Positions 54,729 through 63,185 of a stretch of DNA of 64,000 bases are shown piece after piece. Under the pieces are notes generated by a model that was not told the origin of the DNA, ran no database searches, and saw only the letters and a list, made by a program, of their open reading frames with translations. How positions within the stretch are numbered: the first letter of the stretch is position 1; each line of letters opens with the position of its first letter. A program made the translations under genes and the position numbers. Origin of the DNA: Bacteroidales bacterium (GTDB taxonomy: Bacteria > Bacteroidota > Bacteroidia > Bacteroidales > UBA6680). The DNA lies in the NCBI GenBank assembly GCA_025210735.1, contig JAOARD010000076.1, positions 1 through 64,000 on the forward strand. Direction: 5' to 3'.

Positions 54729-55145
54729 ATGTCAGATATTATTGTAAAGGGTCTGGAAGAGCTAGACAATGCAGCAAAAGAGGTTATAAAGAGAATTGGA
54801 GATAGAAAGATTATTGCTTTTTATGGTAAGATGGGAGCAGGAAAAACAACGCTTATAACTGCCATATGCAATAATCTGGGAGTGATTGATACAATCAGCA
54901 GTCCGAGTTTCTCACTTGTAAACGAATACAACACAGACAAAGGTGAGTCAATATTCCATTTTGACTTTTATAGAATAAATAAGATTGAAGAAGCCTTTGA
55001 TTTTGGATACGAAGAGTATTTCTTTGGTGGAGATATGTGTTTAATAGAGTGGCCTGAACTTATAGAATCTATTCTACCTGAGAATATTGCAACAATAACT
55101 ATTACTGAAAACGAAGATCATAGCAGATTAATAAATGTTGATTGA
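54729..55145 (+). CDS. tsaE: TsaE, ATPase of tRNA threonylcarbamoyladenosine (t6A) synthesis
   Basis: 138 residues. Walker A IIAFYGKMGAGKTTLITAIC (about 28-47) is followed by SSPSFSLVNEY and the Walker-B-like FHFDFYRI, then CLIEWPELI, all typical of TsaE/YjeE. It helps TsaB-TsaD form t6A at position 37 of ANN-decoding tRNAs. It is 5 bp after porX and therefore in the same transcript. Confidence 0.95.
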   Translation: MSDIIVKGLEELDNAAKEVIKRIGDRKIIAFYGKMGAGKTTLITAICNNLGVIDTISSPSFSLVNEYNTDKGESIFHFDFYRINKIEEAFDFGYEEYFFGGDMCLIEWPELIESILPENIATITITENEDHSRLINVD

Positions 55146-55208
55146 TCAATATTTTCAAGCTAATAAAATAATTATTAACTTGTAGAGAATAATCAACAAT
55201 GTAACTAT

Positions 55209-56432
55209 ATGGCATCTGTACCACAACATCCGGATTTTGCTATACCCAAAGAAGGGCTTTTACCTCAGGAGGAACTTTTAGAAATAAAGTCACAGAAAAG
55301 AATGTTCTCTATCGGACTTCCTAAAGAGTGCGATATTAACGAAAAAAGAGTTCTTCTGACACCTGAGGCAATTGAAGAGATTGTTGAAAAAGGGCACAAA
55401 GTATATGTTGAAAAAGGTGCCGGGGAACCATCAAACTACTCTGATCTGGATTATAGTAACTGCGGAGCCATTATTATAAATAGCACAGAAGAGATATTAA
55501 GTATATGTGATATTATTTTAAGAATAAAACCATTTACAGTTGATCAGATAAAAAAATTACGCGGTAATCAACTTCTTATAAATTCACTACACGATGTTGA
55601 TAATCTAAAAAATTATCTTTCTATACTAATTGAGAAGAAAGTAACCGCAATTGCTCCTGAAAAGATAAAAGATTGCTACAATACATACCCGGTTATTAAC
55701 TCAATGAGTGAAATTGCTGGTAAGGCAGCTGTGTTAATTGCTGCTGAACTACTTAGCAATGAACAAAATGGCAAAGGGGTTCTTCTTGGCAATATTGCCG
55801 GAATTACACCTGCCGAAATAGTTGTATTTGGTGCTGGTAAAGCAGCTGAAACAGCTATAAGAACTGCTATTGGACTGGGAGCTGCCATTAAGGTATTTGA
55901 TAAATCTATTAAAAGATTACAGCGCTTGCAACACCATATTGGACTTAGGTTATACACCTCTGTTTTACACAAACAGGTTATTGAGAAAGAGCTTAAATCA
56001 ACAGATGTTGTTATTGGTGCTATGCACTATAAGGAAGGTAATCCTCCATTCTGTCTTACAGAAGATATGGTTAAATCAATGAAAGAGGGTTCTGTAATAA
56101 TTGACCTGAGCATTGATCAGGGAGGTTTTGTTGAAGGAGCCAAAAAAACAACCCTTAACAGACCTGTTTACAGAAGACATGGTATTATCCATTATTGCGT
56201 TCCAAATATTCCATCAAGAGTATCCAGAACAGCCTCTATTGCTATGAGCAATGTATTTCTTCCTATAATAGATGAGATAAATCAACGAACAAGTATAAAT
56301 CAGGCAATAAAACTTAATCCTGGATTAAGAAATGGTATATATGTATTTAATGGCATATTGACCGATTTTGATCTTGGTCTTAAAACAGGGTTACCAGCCA
56401 GAGATCTTGATTTGCTAATGGCTGCATTCTAA
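55209..56432 (+). CDS. ald: Alanine dehydrogenase-like NAD-dependent oxidoreductase
   Basis: 407 residues. It has an AlaDh/PNT N-terminal domain (MFSIGLPKECDINEKRVLLTPEAIEEIV; AGEPSNYSDLDYSNCGA) and an NAD Rossmann domain (VVFGAGKAAETAIRTAIGLGAAIKVFD). VIIDLSIDQGGFVEGAKKTT and VPNIPSRVSRTASIAMSN are close to the DQGG and VPNxP motifs of alanine dehydrogenase. There is an extra ~30-residue N-terminal segment compared with Bacillus Ald (about 375 residues). This long form next to tsaE is one I recall from Bacteroidota. It would interconvert L-alanine and pyruvate. Confidence 0.87.
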   Translation: MASVPQHPDFAIPKEGLLPQEELLEIKSQKRMFSIGLPKECDINEKRVLLTPEAIEEIVEKGHKVYVEKGAGEPSNYSDLDYSNCGAIIINSTEEILSICDIILRIKPFTVDQIKKLRGNQLLINSLHDVDNLKNYLSILIEKKVTAIAPEKIKDCYNTYPVINSMSEIAGKAAVLIAAELLSNEQNGKGVLLGNIAGITPAEIVVFGAGKAAETAIRTAIGLGAAIKVFDKSIKRLQRLQHHIGLRLYTSVLHKQVIEKELKSTDVVIGAMHYKEGNPPFCLTEDMVKSMKEGSVIIDLSIDQGGFVEGAKKTTLNRPVYRRHGIIHYCVPNIPSRVSRTASIAMSNVFLPIIDEINQRTSINQAIKLNPGLRNGIYVFNGILTDFDLGLKTGLPARDLDLLMAAF

Positions 56433-56462
56433 CAATACAGCCATCAGCATATTAAATTGTAT

Positions 56463-59075
56463 CTATAGCGAAAATCTGTATGAGAATTTCACCATGAATA
56501 TATCATGTGGACTAATTCTGAATATCCTATCCACATCGTAATTATATGTAGGTTTAAAGTCATTATCAGGAGTTCTGTTTTGCGACCATACAACAAAAAG
56601 AGTAGATCCTGGTCTGTACTCCCATCTTACAACAAAGTTTGACAAAAGCACCTTATAGTCGTAATTTGGATTACTAACTGAGTAATCTTTTGTTCCATCT
56701 CTGTTCTCATCAACATTCCATCTATCGTCAGTATCTGAAAACGATATCTGTTCTTTATCATATACTGAAAACCTGTCGTTATAGTTATCTGCTGAAGGGT
56801 TGGTCACATATTTAAGGTTACTGTACTCACCTATTGCAACAAACGGCTGAGCAAAATACTGTACACTAAGATTTGGTGTTATACTTAAATCAAATCTCAG
56901 TTCAACACGCAAGGTCTTCTGATTTATCTTCCCTAAAACATATCTTGTTTCATTGTTATAGTCTAAACTTGTTACATATTGCAACTCACTCATAGATTCG
57001 GTTATATTCGGACTTAACGACAAACTCAATGCATCAATAGGTCTGTATGTTAATCCTACACCAAACGATTGTCTCCATGAACTGCTATAACTACCATTCT
57101 GAAAAGAGTAGCTAAGCCTTAAACGCCACTTTTTTCTGCTATCGGTAGATAATCCCCACCACGAATTATATGAAGAAGGCAGATAAAAAGTATTTCCACC
57201 TCTCAGGTAAGTTGTTGAGTGACTCTCTGCATTATAGTTAATCCCTCCATACAAAGACCAATAATTTTTGAATTGTGACCAGAAGTTAACATTACCACCA
57301 AATCCGGTATAGTTAAAACCAAAATCACGTGAATGCCACTCATTAAGATTCACATTAAGGTTTCTGAATATAAATACCGGATCCTTAATCCTATAACCAA
57401 TCCAAAAAATCTGAGATACATCATCACCTGATCTTAAATATCCAATGTCGTTAAGTTCTAACGAAGGAGATCGCCATGAAAGAAAACCGGCATACCTGAG
57501 ACCACTATTTGCTGATTTTCCTATAGTAATAACACCACCATGCCCGGTTAAACTTGTTCGTGTAGAATCAAGAGTAACGTGACTGGCATCTGGTCGTTGA
57601 AAATATCGTCTTGAAGAGCGCTGAGTTCTTATTATAGCTTCCTCATCGCCCCTTACATGACTAAAACTTGTCTTTACATCAATGTAGTATTTGTTATCCT
57701 TCCATCTGTGTTTCAAATCCAGACCTCCGGTATAAGCACTTGTATGTAAAAAGTTAAGATACGGATCATCTATATTTCTGTTTGTTGCTGTAAACATACC
57801 ACCAACAACCGTACTACCCTCATTCATATCCTTAGAAACTCTACCAACAAAATAGTTGGTCATAGGCTCTACCCGCTTCTTCCACTCCTCTCCATTACAA
57901 TGCAACTTTGCATATTCAGATTGTGTTAAAGCCTCAACAATTCCTATTGTCCAACCATTCTTTGTTTTACCTGACAATTTCAGTGCTCCCAGAATTCTTG
58001 TGTTTTCAGGCTGATCAATTGATGCTGTATCGCCAGATTCAGGGTAATATGAAGGATTTGCACCTATACGTCGTGTATAAAATATATTATCACCATCATT
58101 ACCATCTCCTGCAGATATTCTGTAGTCAGTGATCTCTCTTCCTGCAACAAAGAATGGTCTTTTCTCCGGAAAATACGATTCAAAAGCCGTAAGATTAACC
58201 TCTGATGCATCAGCCTCTACCTGTCCAAAATCAGGATTTATAGTATAATCTAATGTAAGATTATTTGTTAACCCTACCCTACCATCAACACCGGCATTAA
58301 ACGTAAAATCTCTTCCGTCTTTATAATAATTGTCAGGATCCTTTTTATACGTCTCCAAACCAACAACTGCGTAGGGAGCAATCTCATTCTGCCTTTTTGG
58401 TTTCAGGTTCTCAATTCCCTCTAATCTTCCATAGTGTCTTACCCATCCACTTTCACTTTTTGCAAATGGCATCCAAAAAGAGTTCTCATCCTTTCTGAAT
58501 ATACTTCTGCGTACCTGAAGTCCCCAACTCTGATAATCAGAGCCAGAAAAACGTAACTGCGACAACGGTATTCTCATCTCTGCAATCCAACCCTTATCAT
58601 CAACTATAGTTCTAAGATACCAGATCGGATCCCAGCTACTATCCCAGTTATCGCCATCAGAAGTAATCATTCTGTCTGATTTTACACCAGATACACTTGC
58701 TGTAAAACAGAACGATGTACGTTTATCATCATAACTATCAATAAACACCTCAACCTTATCACCTTCATAAGTATCTCTTTTAGAAAGACGCTTCACAATA
58801 CTATCCGGCGCTGTATCAAAGGCTCTTATATAGAAATAGAGATTATCATCATCGTACAAAACCTTAAATCTCGTTTTCTGACTAGGTTTAACCCCATCAT
58901 AAGGATATCTCTGAATAAAATCTCCTGACCATTCAACTTTATTCCATACATCGTCTAATATACAATCAATCCTTAGTGGTGTGTCTGTACGAGCTGTTGT
59001 ATAAGTTTTTAACTGACCATAAAGTGATGGTGTAATAAATACTAAAAGTAGTAATAGGCAATTTGCTACTCGCAT
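56463..59075 (-). CDS. DUF5916 protein with N-terminal CBM9-like domain
   Basis: About 870 residues from the ATG at 59075 (MRVANCLLLLLVFITPSLYGQ, a signal peptide); the longer frame adds 12 residues. The N-terminal CBM9-type fold is PLRIDCILDDVWNKVEWSGDF, KVLYDDDNLYFYIRAFD, DKVEVFIDSYDDKRTSFCF, DPIWYLRTIVDDKGWIAEMRIPLSQLRF. The remainder (LTLDYTINPDFGQVEADASEVNLTAFESYFPEKRPFF) is the DUF5916 signature, ending in a predicted outer-membrane barrel. It is often annotated as a hydrolase, without known activity. It is convergent with ald. Confidence 0.85.
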   Translation of the reverse strand: MRVANCLLLLLVFITPSLYGQLKTYTTARTDTPLRIDCILDDVWNKVEWSGDFIQRYPYDGVKPSQKTRFKVLYDDDNLYFYIRAFDTAPDSIVKRLSKRDTYEGDKVEVFIDSYDDKRTSFCFTASVSGVKSDRMITSDGDNWDSSWDPIWYLRTIVDDKGWIAEMRIPLSQLRFSGSDYQSWGLQVRRSIFRKDENSFWMPFAKSESGWVRHYGRLEGIENLKPKRQNEIAPYAVVGLETYKKDPDNYYKDGRDFTFNAGVDGRVGLTNNLTLDYTINPDFGQVEADASEVNLTAFESYFPEKRPFFVAGREITDYRISAGDGNDGDNIFYTRRIGANPSYYPESGDTASIDQPENTRILGALKLSGKTKNGWTIGIVEALTQSEYAKLHCNGEEWKKRVEPMTNYFVGRVSKDMNEGSTVVGGMFTATNRNIDDPYLNFLHTSAYTGGLDLKHRWKDNKYYIDVKTSFSHVRGDEEAIIRTQRSSRRYFQRPDASHVTLDSTRTSLTGHGGVITIGKSANSGLRYAGFLSWRSPSLELNDIGYLRSGDDVSQIFWIGYRIKDPVFIFRNLNVNLNEWHSRDFGFNYTGFGGNVNFWSQFKNYWSLYGGINYNAESHSTTYLRGGNTFYLPSSYNSWWGLSTDSRKKWRLRLSYSFQNGSYSSSWRQSFGVGLTYRPIDALSLSLSPNITESMSELQYVTSLDYNNETRYVLGKINQKTLRVELRFDLSITPNLSVQYFAQPFVAIGEYSNLKYVTNPSADNYNDRFSVYDKEQISFSDTDDRWNVDENRDGTKDYSVSNPNYDYKVLLSNFVVRWEYRPGSTLFVVWSQNRTPDNDFKPTYNYDVDRIFRISPHDIFMVKFSYRFSL

Positions 59076-59189
59076 ACTGTTATGTTTGGTTCGCAAAAAA
59101 TCTAACAACAACAGTACCGATAATTATAACAGACAACAAGTCAAAAACATAACACAAAGCAACAACACCTAACTACGAAGAAAAACGTA

Positions 59190-59678
59190 CTAAAACAGAC
59201 TACTCTCGTCCGATTTCGTACATTCTTTCTCATAATTAACATCAGCAGGAAGATCAGGTTTTAGCGCTGCCTCAACTGCTAACTCATCACATCTGTTATT
59301 CAGGGGGTTATCAGAGTGCCCTTTAACCCAATGAAATTTAACCACATGCTGTCTGTATATTTTTAGAAAACGCATCCATAAATCGGGATTTTTCTTCTTC
59401 GCAAAGTTTTTTTTCTCCCAACCAAAAACCCACTTCTTATCTACTGCATCAACCACATATTTTGAGTCTGAAAATACCTCTACATAGCAACCTGGTTTCT
59501 TCAGCTGCTCTAATGCTACAATAACTGCCAAAAGTTCCATTCTGTTATTTGTAGTTTTTCTGAATCCTGCAGATAACTCTTTTCTGTGTTTGCCACTCAT
59601 TAATACAATCCCGTATCCTCCAGGACCGGGATTACCTCTTGCTGCACCGTCTGTGTATACTGTTACTTTAACCGACAT
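59190..59678 (-). CDS. rnhA: Ribonuclease HI
   Basis: 162 residues. It cleaves RNA in RNA-DNA hybrids. The acidic active site is visible: Asp10 in VTVYTDGAARGNPGPGGYG, Glu48 in NNRMELLAVIVALE, Asp71 in VEVFSDSKYVVDAV and the late Asp in HSDNPLNNRCDELAV. Its start overlaps the end of the marC-like gene by 11 bp, so the two are coupled. The C-terminal extension (ECTKSDESSLF) is slightly beyond E. coli RNase HI. Confidence 0.95.
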   Translation of the reverse strand: MSVKVTVYTDGAARGNPGPGGYGIVLMSGKHRKELSAGFRKTTNNRMELLAVIVALEQLKKPGCYVEVFSDSKYVVDAVDKKWVFGWEKKNFAKKKNPDLWMRFLKIYRQHVVKFHWVKGHSDNPLNNRCDELAVEAALKPDLPADVNYEKECTKSDESSLF

Positions 59679-60252
59679 TTTTTAAATCAATTCCTGTATT
59701 ATCTAAGAATAATTTTACTGATATAGCCAACAAAATTACACCAAAAATCTTTTTAAGAATATATATTCCTGTCTCTCCTAATAATTTTTCTACCAAATGT
59801 GTTGATTTAAGCACAACAAAAACAACAATCATATTCAAAATCAAAGCACTTGTAATCTCCAGATTTGAATAGACCGCTTTTAAAGAAATAACTGATGTTA
59901 TTGATCCTGCTCCGGCAATTAGAGGAAAGGCAATTGGTACAATTGAAGCTCCTCCGGGTGTATCATACTTAAAAAACTCAACTCCCATAACCATTTCAAG
60001 ACCAATCAGAAACATTACAAAAGCTCCCGCTATTGCAAACGACTCAATATCAACACCAAATACGCCTAATAAACGTTCACCTAAGAACAGAAATGCCAGC
60101 ATTATTCCAAAAGCCACTATGGTAGCCTTAAACGCAGCAATATGACCACTCTTCTTTTTCAGATCTAATATTATAGGTATAGAACCTGTAATATCTATAA
60201 CTGCAAAAAGTATCATAAAAGCCGAAAGTACATTAACAATATCAATTCCCAT
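59668..60252 (-). CDS. MarC-family integral membrane protein
   Basis: 194 residues with about six hydrophobic helices. FMILFAVIDITGSIPIILDLKKKSG at the start, the middle LEMVMGVEFFKYDTPGGASIVPIAFPLIAGAGSITSVISL and the C-terminal helices fit the MarC/YhgN family. The function of the family is unsettled; an old antibiotic-resistance link has been withdrawn. It is upstream of, and overlaps, rnhA. Confidence 0.9.
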   Translation of the reverse strand: MGIDIVNVLSAFMILFAVIDITGSIPIILDLKKKSGHIAAFKATIVAFGIMLAFLFLGERLLGVFGVDIESFAIAGAFVMFLIGLEMVMGVEFFKYDTPGGASIVPIAFPLIAGAGSITSVISLKAVYSNLEITSALILNMIVVFVVLKSTHLVEKLLGETGIYILKKIFGVILLAISVKLFLDNTGIDLKNVG

Positions 60253-60345
60253 AATATATCAGTTTGTGTAATGATTAATTAATAAACAATATCTGAATTA
60301 ACTCTGCAACAAACAAAAACTTTTAACTATTGTTCGATATCTGTG

Positions 60346-61428
60346 TCAGAAAAGAAGATACAAAAAGAGAGCCAGATAAAACATTGTAAAGAAAACCTTC
60401 TTACGCCCTAAAAGGTTATATATAAGTGCAAATATCAAAAAAACTATAAACGGAGAAAACGCCATAAAACGTTGCGGCGTAAAAATCCACAATCTTGATA
60501 TAGATATAACAAATACACTAAGAACAATTAATATCCATACAAAGAAGAACGATCTGTTTCTTCTGTTAAGTACATCAACAATAAGAAGGAACATCATTGA
60601 TACAACTAAAAAGACAATTGTATTATTCCATGCAGACTCTGTTAAATCAAATGAAAATATTTGTGGTATAGTTTTAAAAAAAGGTAATAAACTGGAATAT
60701 ATATAGCGTATTACATAAATATCATCAGAAAAAATTCTTATTTCAGGAATAAAATCAAAAAGTATCTGTTCAATTAATAATCCCAAAACTGCAATGGGAA
60801 TTGTAAATATTAACTGAAACCAACGCCTCTTTATCAACAAATATAAAACCAAAGCAATCAAAGATACCCATCCAATAATACTATTTGTTAACATTATAAT
60901 TACAAAGCATATAGAAAAAAGTATCCAGTACTTCCTCTTTTTCCTTGGAGGAACAAACGGGGTAACTATTTTATCGCTCAACTTAAGAAACAGAAATACT
61001 AACACTGATATCTCTAGCATTAACAAAGATCCGTAGGTATCAGATATTGAAAATCTGAGCATTGAAGAATTGACAGATATAATAAGCAGTGATGATATAA
61101 TTAAAGTTCGTTCAACTCTACGAGAAAATACTCTGTACAAAACCCATATATTCGCTATATAGAAAAAAGCACCTAATATCCGCAAATCAAGCGATGCTAT
61201 TATATAGTTAAATTTATAAATCAGATAACTTTTTGCGAGGTATCTTCCATCAAAATCAGTTGGAATTATTGACTGCCAATTAAGCTTATAAAAATTTACA
61301 GATAGTACAACACATAATAAAACAACTAATATGTACGAAAAATATCGTTCCGCAAAAATTGTTATTTTATTTACGCAAGACTCTCTTACAGACCTGTTTT
61401 GTACTATCTCAGTTATTCTATTAAGCAA
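60346..61428 (-). CDS. Hypothetical polytopic membrane protein
   Basis: 360 residues with around ten hydrophobic segments (FSYILVVLLCVVLSVNF; IASLDLRILGAFFYIANIWVLY; TLIISSLLIISVNSSMLRF; YWILFSICFVIIMLTNSIIGWVSLIALVLYLL; VFFTMFYLALFLYLLF). The soluble segments are short. The early NWQSIIPTDFDGRYLAKSYLIYKF may be a periplasmic loop. The topology resembles membrane glycosyltransferases of the GT-C kind, but no diagnostic motif is seen. It is encoded divergently from the trp leader region and has a TAnnTTTG-type element at 61462-61469. Confidence 0.7.
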   Translation of the reverse strand: MLNRITEIVQNRSVRESCVNKITIFAERYFSYILVVLLCVVLSVNFYKLNWQSIIPTDFDGRYLAKSYLIYKFNYIIASLDLRILGAFFYIANIWVLYRVFSRRVERTLIISSLLIISVNSSMLRFSISDTYGSLLMLEISVLVFLFLKLSDKIVTPFVPPRKKRKYWILFSICFVIIMLTNSIIGWVSLIALVLYLLIKRRWFQLIFTIPIAVLGLLIEQILFDFIPEIRIFSDDIYVIRYIYSSLLPFFKTIPQIFSFDLTESAWNNTIVFLVVSMMFLLIVDVLNRRNRSFFFVWILIVLSVFVISISRLWIFTPQRFMAFSPFIVFLIFALIYNLLGRKKVFFTMFYLALFLYLLF

Positions 61429-61461
61429 AGCTGTGTTTTAATTTTAACAAATATGGCTAAA

Positions 61462-61469
61462 CAAATGTA
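61462..61469 (-). promoter_or_regulatory. -7 promoter element of the membrane protein gene
   Basis: TACATTTG on the minus strand (CAAATGTA on plus) fits TAnnTTTG, 34 bp upstream of the 61428 start. Confidence 0.45.
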
Positions 61470-61491
61470 GTACATTTATTGCATTTAATTA

Positions 61492-61499
61492 TATATTTG
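61492..61499 (+). promoter_or_regulatory. -7 promoter element of the trp leader transcript
   Basis: TATATTTG fits TAnnTTTG and lies 20 bp before the first leader ATG. The predicted transcription start would leave a very short untranslated stretch before leader peptide 1. Confidence 0.55.
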
Positions 61500-61519
61500 T
61501 TCCGGTTCATAGAACACAA

Positions 61520-61585
61520 ATGAAGATGAAAATAGAAAATATTACATATACATATTGGTGGCGCATTCTTGATAATTTAAAATAG
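61520..61585 (+). CDS. Trp leader peptide 1
   Basis: A 21-codon gene, ATG at 61520 and TAG at 61583-61585, reading MKMKIENITYTYWWRILDNL then K. It has two adjacent Trp codons (61556-61561) although the peptide is tiny. A strong intrinsic terminator follows at 61625-61656. Together with trpB downstream this is the layout of ribosome-mediated attenuation. A GUG or other start is not needed; an alternative start is Met3. Confidence 0.82.
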   Translation: MKMKIENITYTYWWRILDNLK

Positions 61586-61624
61586 CAAGAGCGATTTGTG
61601 CATAGTATGTTTTTAAGATATCAG

Positions 61625-61656
61625 AGCCCGTTGCAATTGCAGCGGGCTTTTTTTTT
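61625..61656 (+). terminator. Attenuator terminator 1 (trp leader)
   Basis: AGCCCGTTGCAA pairs with TTGCAGCGGGCT in a 24-nt near-perfect palindrome (one G-T), followed by nine T. I found no convincing antiterminator arm complementary to it in the leader. Confidence 0.88.
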
Positions 61657-61673
61657 AACAAGTAAATAACAGA

Positions 61674-61730
61674 ATGATTACAATATTGAATATTTGGCGT
61701 TGGTGGCTTATCCCGGTTAAAAAATCGTGA
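61674..61730 (+). CDS. Trp leader peptide 2
   Basis: An 18-codon gene, ATG at 61674 and TGA at 61728-61730, reading MITILNIWRWWLIPVKKS. Three Trp codons lie at 61695-61697, 61701-61703 and 61704-61706. It starts 17 bp after the T-run of attenuator 1 and is followed by attenuator 2. The stop codon lies inside the proposed antiterminator arm 61724-61731, so a ribosome finishing the peptide would mask it. Confidence 0.85.
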   Translation: MITILNIWRWWLIPVKKS

Positions 61731-61731
61731 T
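61724..61731 (+). promoter_or_regulatory. Antiterminator arm of trp attenuator 2
   Basis: ATCGTGAT is exactly complementary to ATCACGAT at 61773-61780, which covers the loop and first three bases of the 3' arm of terminator 2. Ribosomes stalled on the Trp codons about 20 nt upstream would leave it free; ribosomes at the UGA would cover it. Confidence 0.55.
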
Positions 61732-61757
61732 CAGATACCCGTATATTAATATTCCAG

Positions 61758-61796
61758 ACAGAGGGCTCATCAATCACGATGAGCCCTCTGTTTTTT
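61758..61796 (+). terminator. Attenuator terminator 2 (trp leader)
   Basis: A perfect 14-bp stem (ACAGAGGGCTCATC with GATGAGCCCTCTGT) around a 6-nt loop, ending in a T-run, 62 bp before trpB. Confidence 0.92.
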
Positions 61797-61858
61797 AAGA
61801 TGGTTTCCGGAAACAAACATATAACAATTATTTTTTAAACTAATTAAATGAAAAAACG

Positions 61859-63040
61859 ATGGTAAATTTTATTCCTAATGAAGATGGTTTTTATGGTGAA
61901 TTTGGTGGTGCATTTATACCTGATATTTTAAAGAAAAACATTCAGGAGTTAAAAGAATCTTACTCAGACATTATTGAATCAGAAGATTTTAAAGCAGAAT
62001 ACATAAATCTGCTACGCGATTATTGCGGAAGACCAACTCCTTTATACTATGCAGAAAGATTATCAGAAAAATACAACACAAATATCTTTCTTAAAAGAGA
62101 AGATCTGAATCATACTGGTGCACATAAAATAAACAATACTATTGGTCAGATTCTTCTGGCCAGAAAGCTGGGTAAAAAGAGAATTATTGCTGAGACAGGA
62201 GCTGGTCAGCATGGTGTTGCTACGGCTACAGTATGTGCAAGGTTTGGAATGGAATGTACTGTACACATGGGCGCAAAAGATATTGAAAGACAAGCTCCTA
62301 ATGTTGGGCGCATGAAGTTATTAGGTGCTAATGTTATTGCTGCTACATCTGGTTCTCAGACGCTAAAAGATGCTTGTAACGAGGCTATAAACGATTGGGT
62401 TAACAGCTCTGAAGATACATTTTACATACTTGGCTCTGTTGTAGGGCCTCATCCTTACCCTGATATGGTAGCTAAGTTTCAGTCAATAATCAGTCTGGAG
62501 ATATCAGAGCAATTTAAAGAGAAAACAGGAAAAGACTCTCCTGATAACATTGTTGCGTGTATTGGTGGTGGTAGTAATGCAACAGGTGCTTTCTATCACT
62601 TTATAAAAAATCAGAAAGTTAAACTGTTTGGCGCAGAGGCTGCCGGACTGGGTATTGATACTGATAAACATGCTGCATCGTTATCAAAAGGTGAGATTGG
62701 TATACTACATGCAAGCAGAAGTTATATCCTAAAAGATAAAGATGGTAATGTCAAGGATTCTTACTCTATATCATCGGGTCTTGATTATCCGGGAATAGGC
62801 CCTCTTATTGCGCATCTTTACAAAAGTAAGAGAATAAATTGTGTTGCTGTTACTGATAGTCAGGCTCTGAATGCTGCTGATAACCTAATGAAAACAGAAG
62901 GTATTATACCTGCTGTTGAATCATCACATGCACTTGCTGTATTAGATATGGTTAGTTTCAGAGAAGACGAAACAGTTGTTGTTAATGTATCAGGAAGAGG
63001 AGATAAAGATCTGGACACTTATCTTAAAAATATAAATTAA
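61859..63040 (+). CDS. trpB: Tryptophan synthase beta chain
   Basis: 393 residues, the normal TrpB1 length. It condenses indole and serine to tryptophan with pyridoxal phosphate. The PLP Lys lies in REDLNHTGAHKINNTIGQ. GAGQHGVATAT, the phosphate loop CIGGGSNATGAF and GSVVGPHPYPDMV are conserved. It is controlled by the tandem leader-peptide attenuators upstream. In many Bacteroidota trpB is the first gene of a trpBEGDCFA operon, but here the next gene is aroB. No trpA is in the window. Confidence 0.97.
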   Translation: MVNFIPNEDGFYGEFGGAFIPDILKKNIQELKESYSDIIESEDFKAEYINLLRDYCGRPTPLYYAERLSEKYNTNIFLKREDLNHTGAHKINNTIGQILLARKLGKKRIIAETGAGQHGVATATVCARFGMECTVHMGAKDIERQAPNVGRMKLLGANVIAATSGSQTLKDACNEAINDWVNSSEDTFYILGSVVGPHPYPDMVAKFQSIISLEISEQFKEKTGKDSPDNIVACIGGGSNATGAFYHFIKNQKVKLFGAEAAGLGIDTDKHAASLSKGEIGILHASRSYILKDKDGNVKDSYSISSGLDYPGIGPLIAHLYKSKRINCVAVTDSQALNAADNLMKTEGIIPAVESSHALAVLDMVSFREDETVVVNVSGRGDKDLDTYLKNIN

Positions 63041-63057
63041 TAGCTGACTTCAATAGT

Positions 63058-63093
63058 TCCCGGTCTGTTCTGTCCATTAGCAAGCAGGCCGGG
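63058..63093 (+). terminator. Hairpin after trpB, possible weak terminator
   Basis: CCCGGTCTG pairs with CAGGCCGGG (one G-T) around a 17-nt loop, but no T-run follows. It may be an mRNA-stabilising hairpin or a factor-dependent end. Confidence 0.45.
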
Positions 63094-63160
63094 TTACTGT
63101 AGCAATGATGTACAATTATCAAAATAAGTCAAACAATATATCATAATAACCTGAATTGTT

Positions 63161-63168
63161 TAACTTTG
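63161..63168 (+). promoter_or_regulatory. -7 promoter element of aroB
   Basis: TAACTTTG fits TAnnTTTG, 17 bp before the aroB ATG. It suggests aroB can be transcribed independently of trpB. Confidence 0.5.
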
Positions 63169-63185
63169 GTTTAAATACCACAAAT

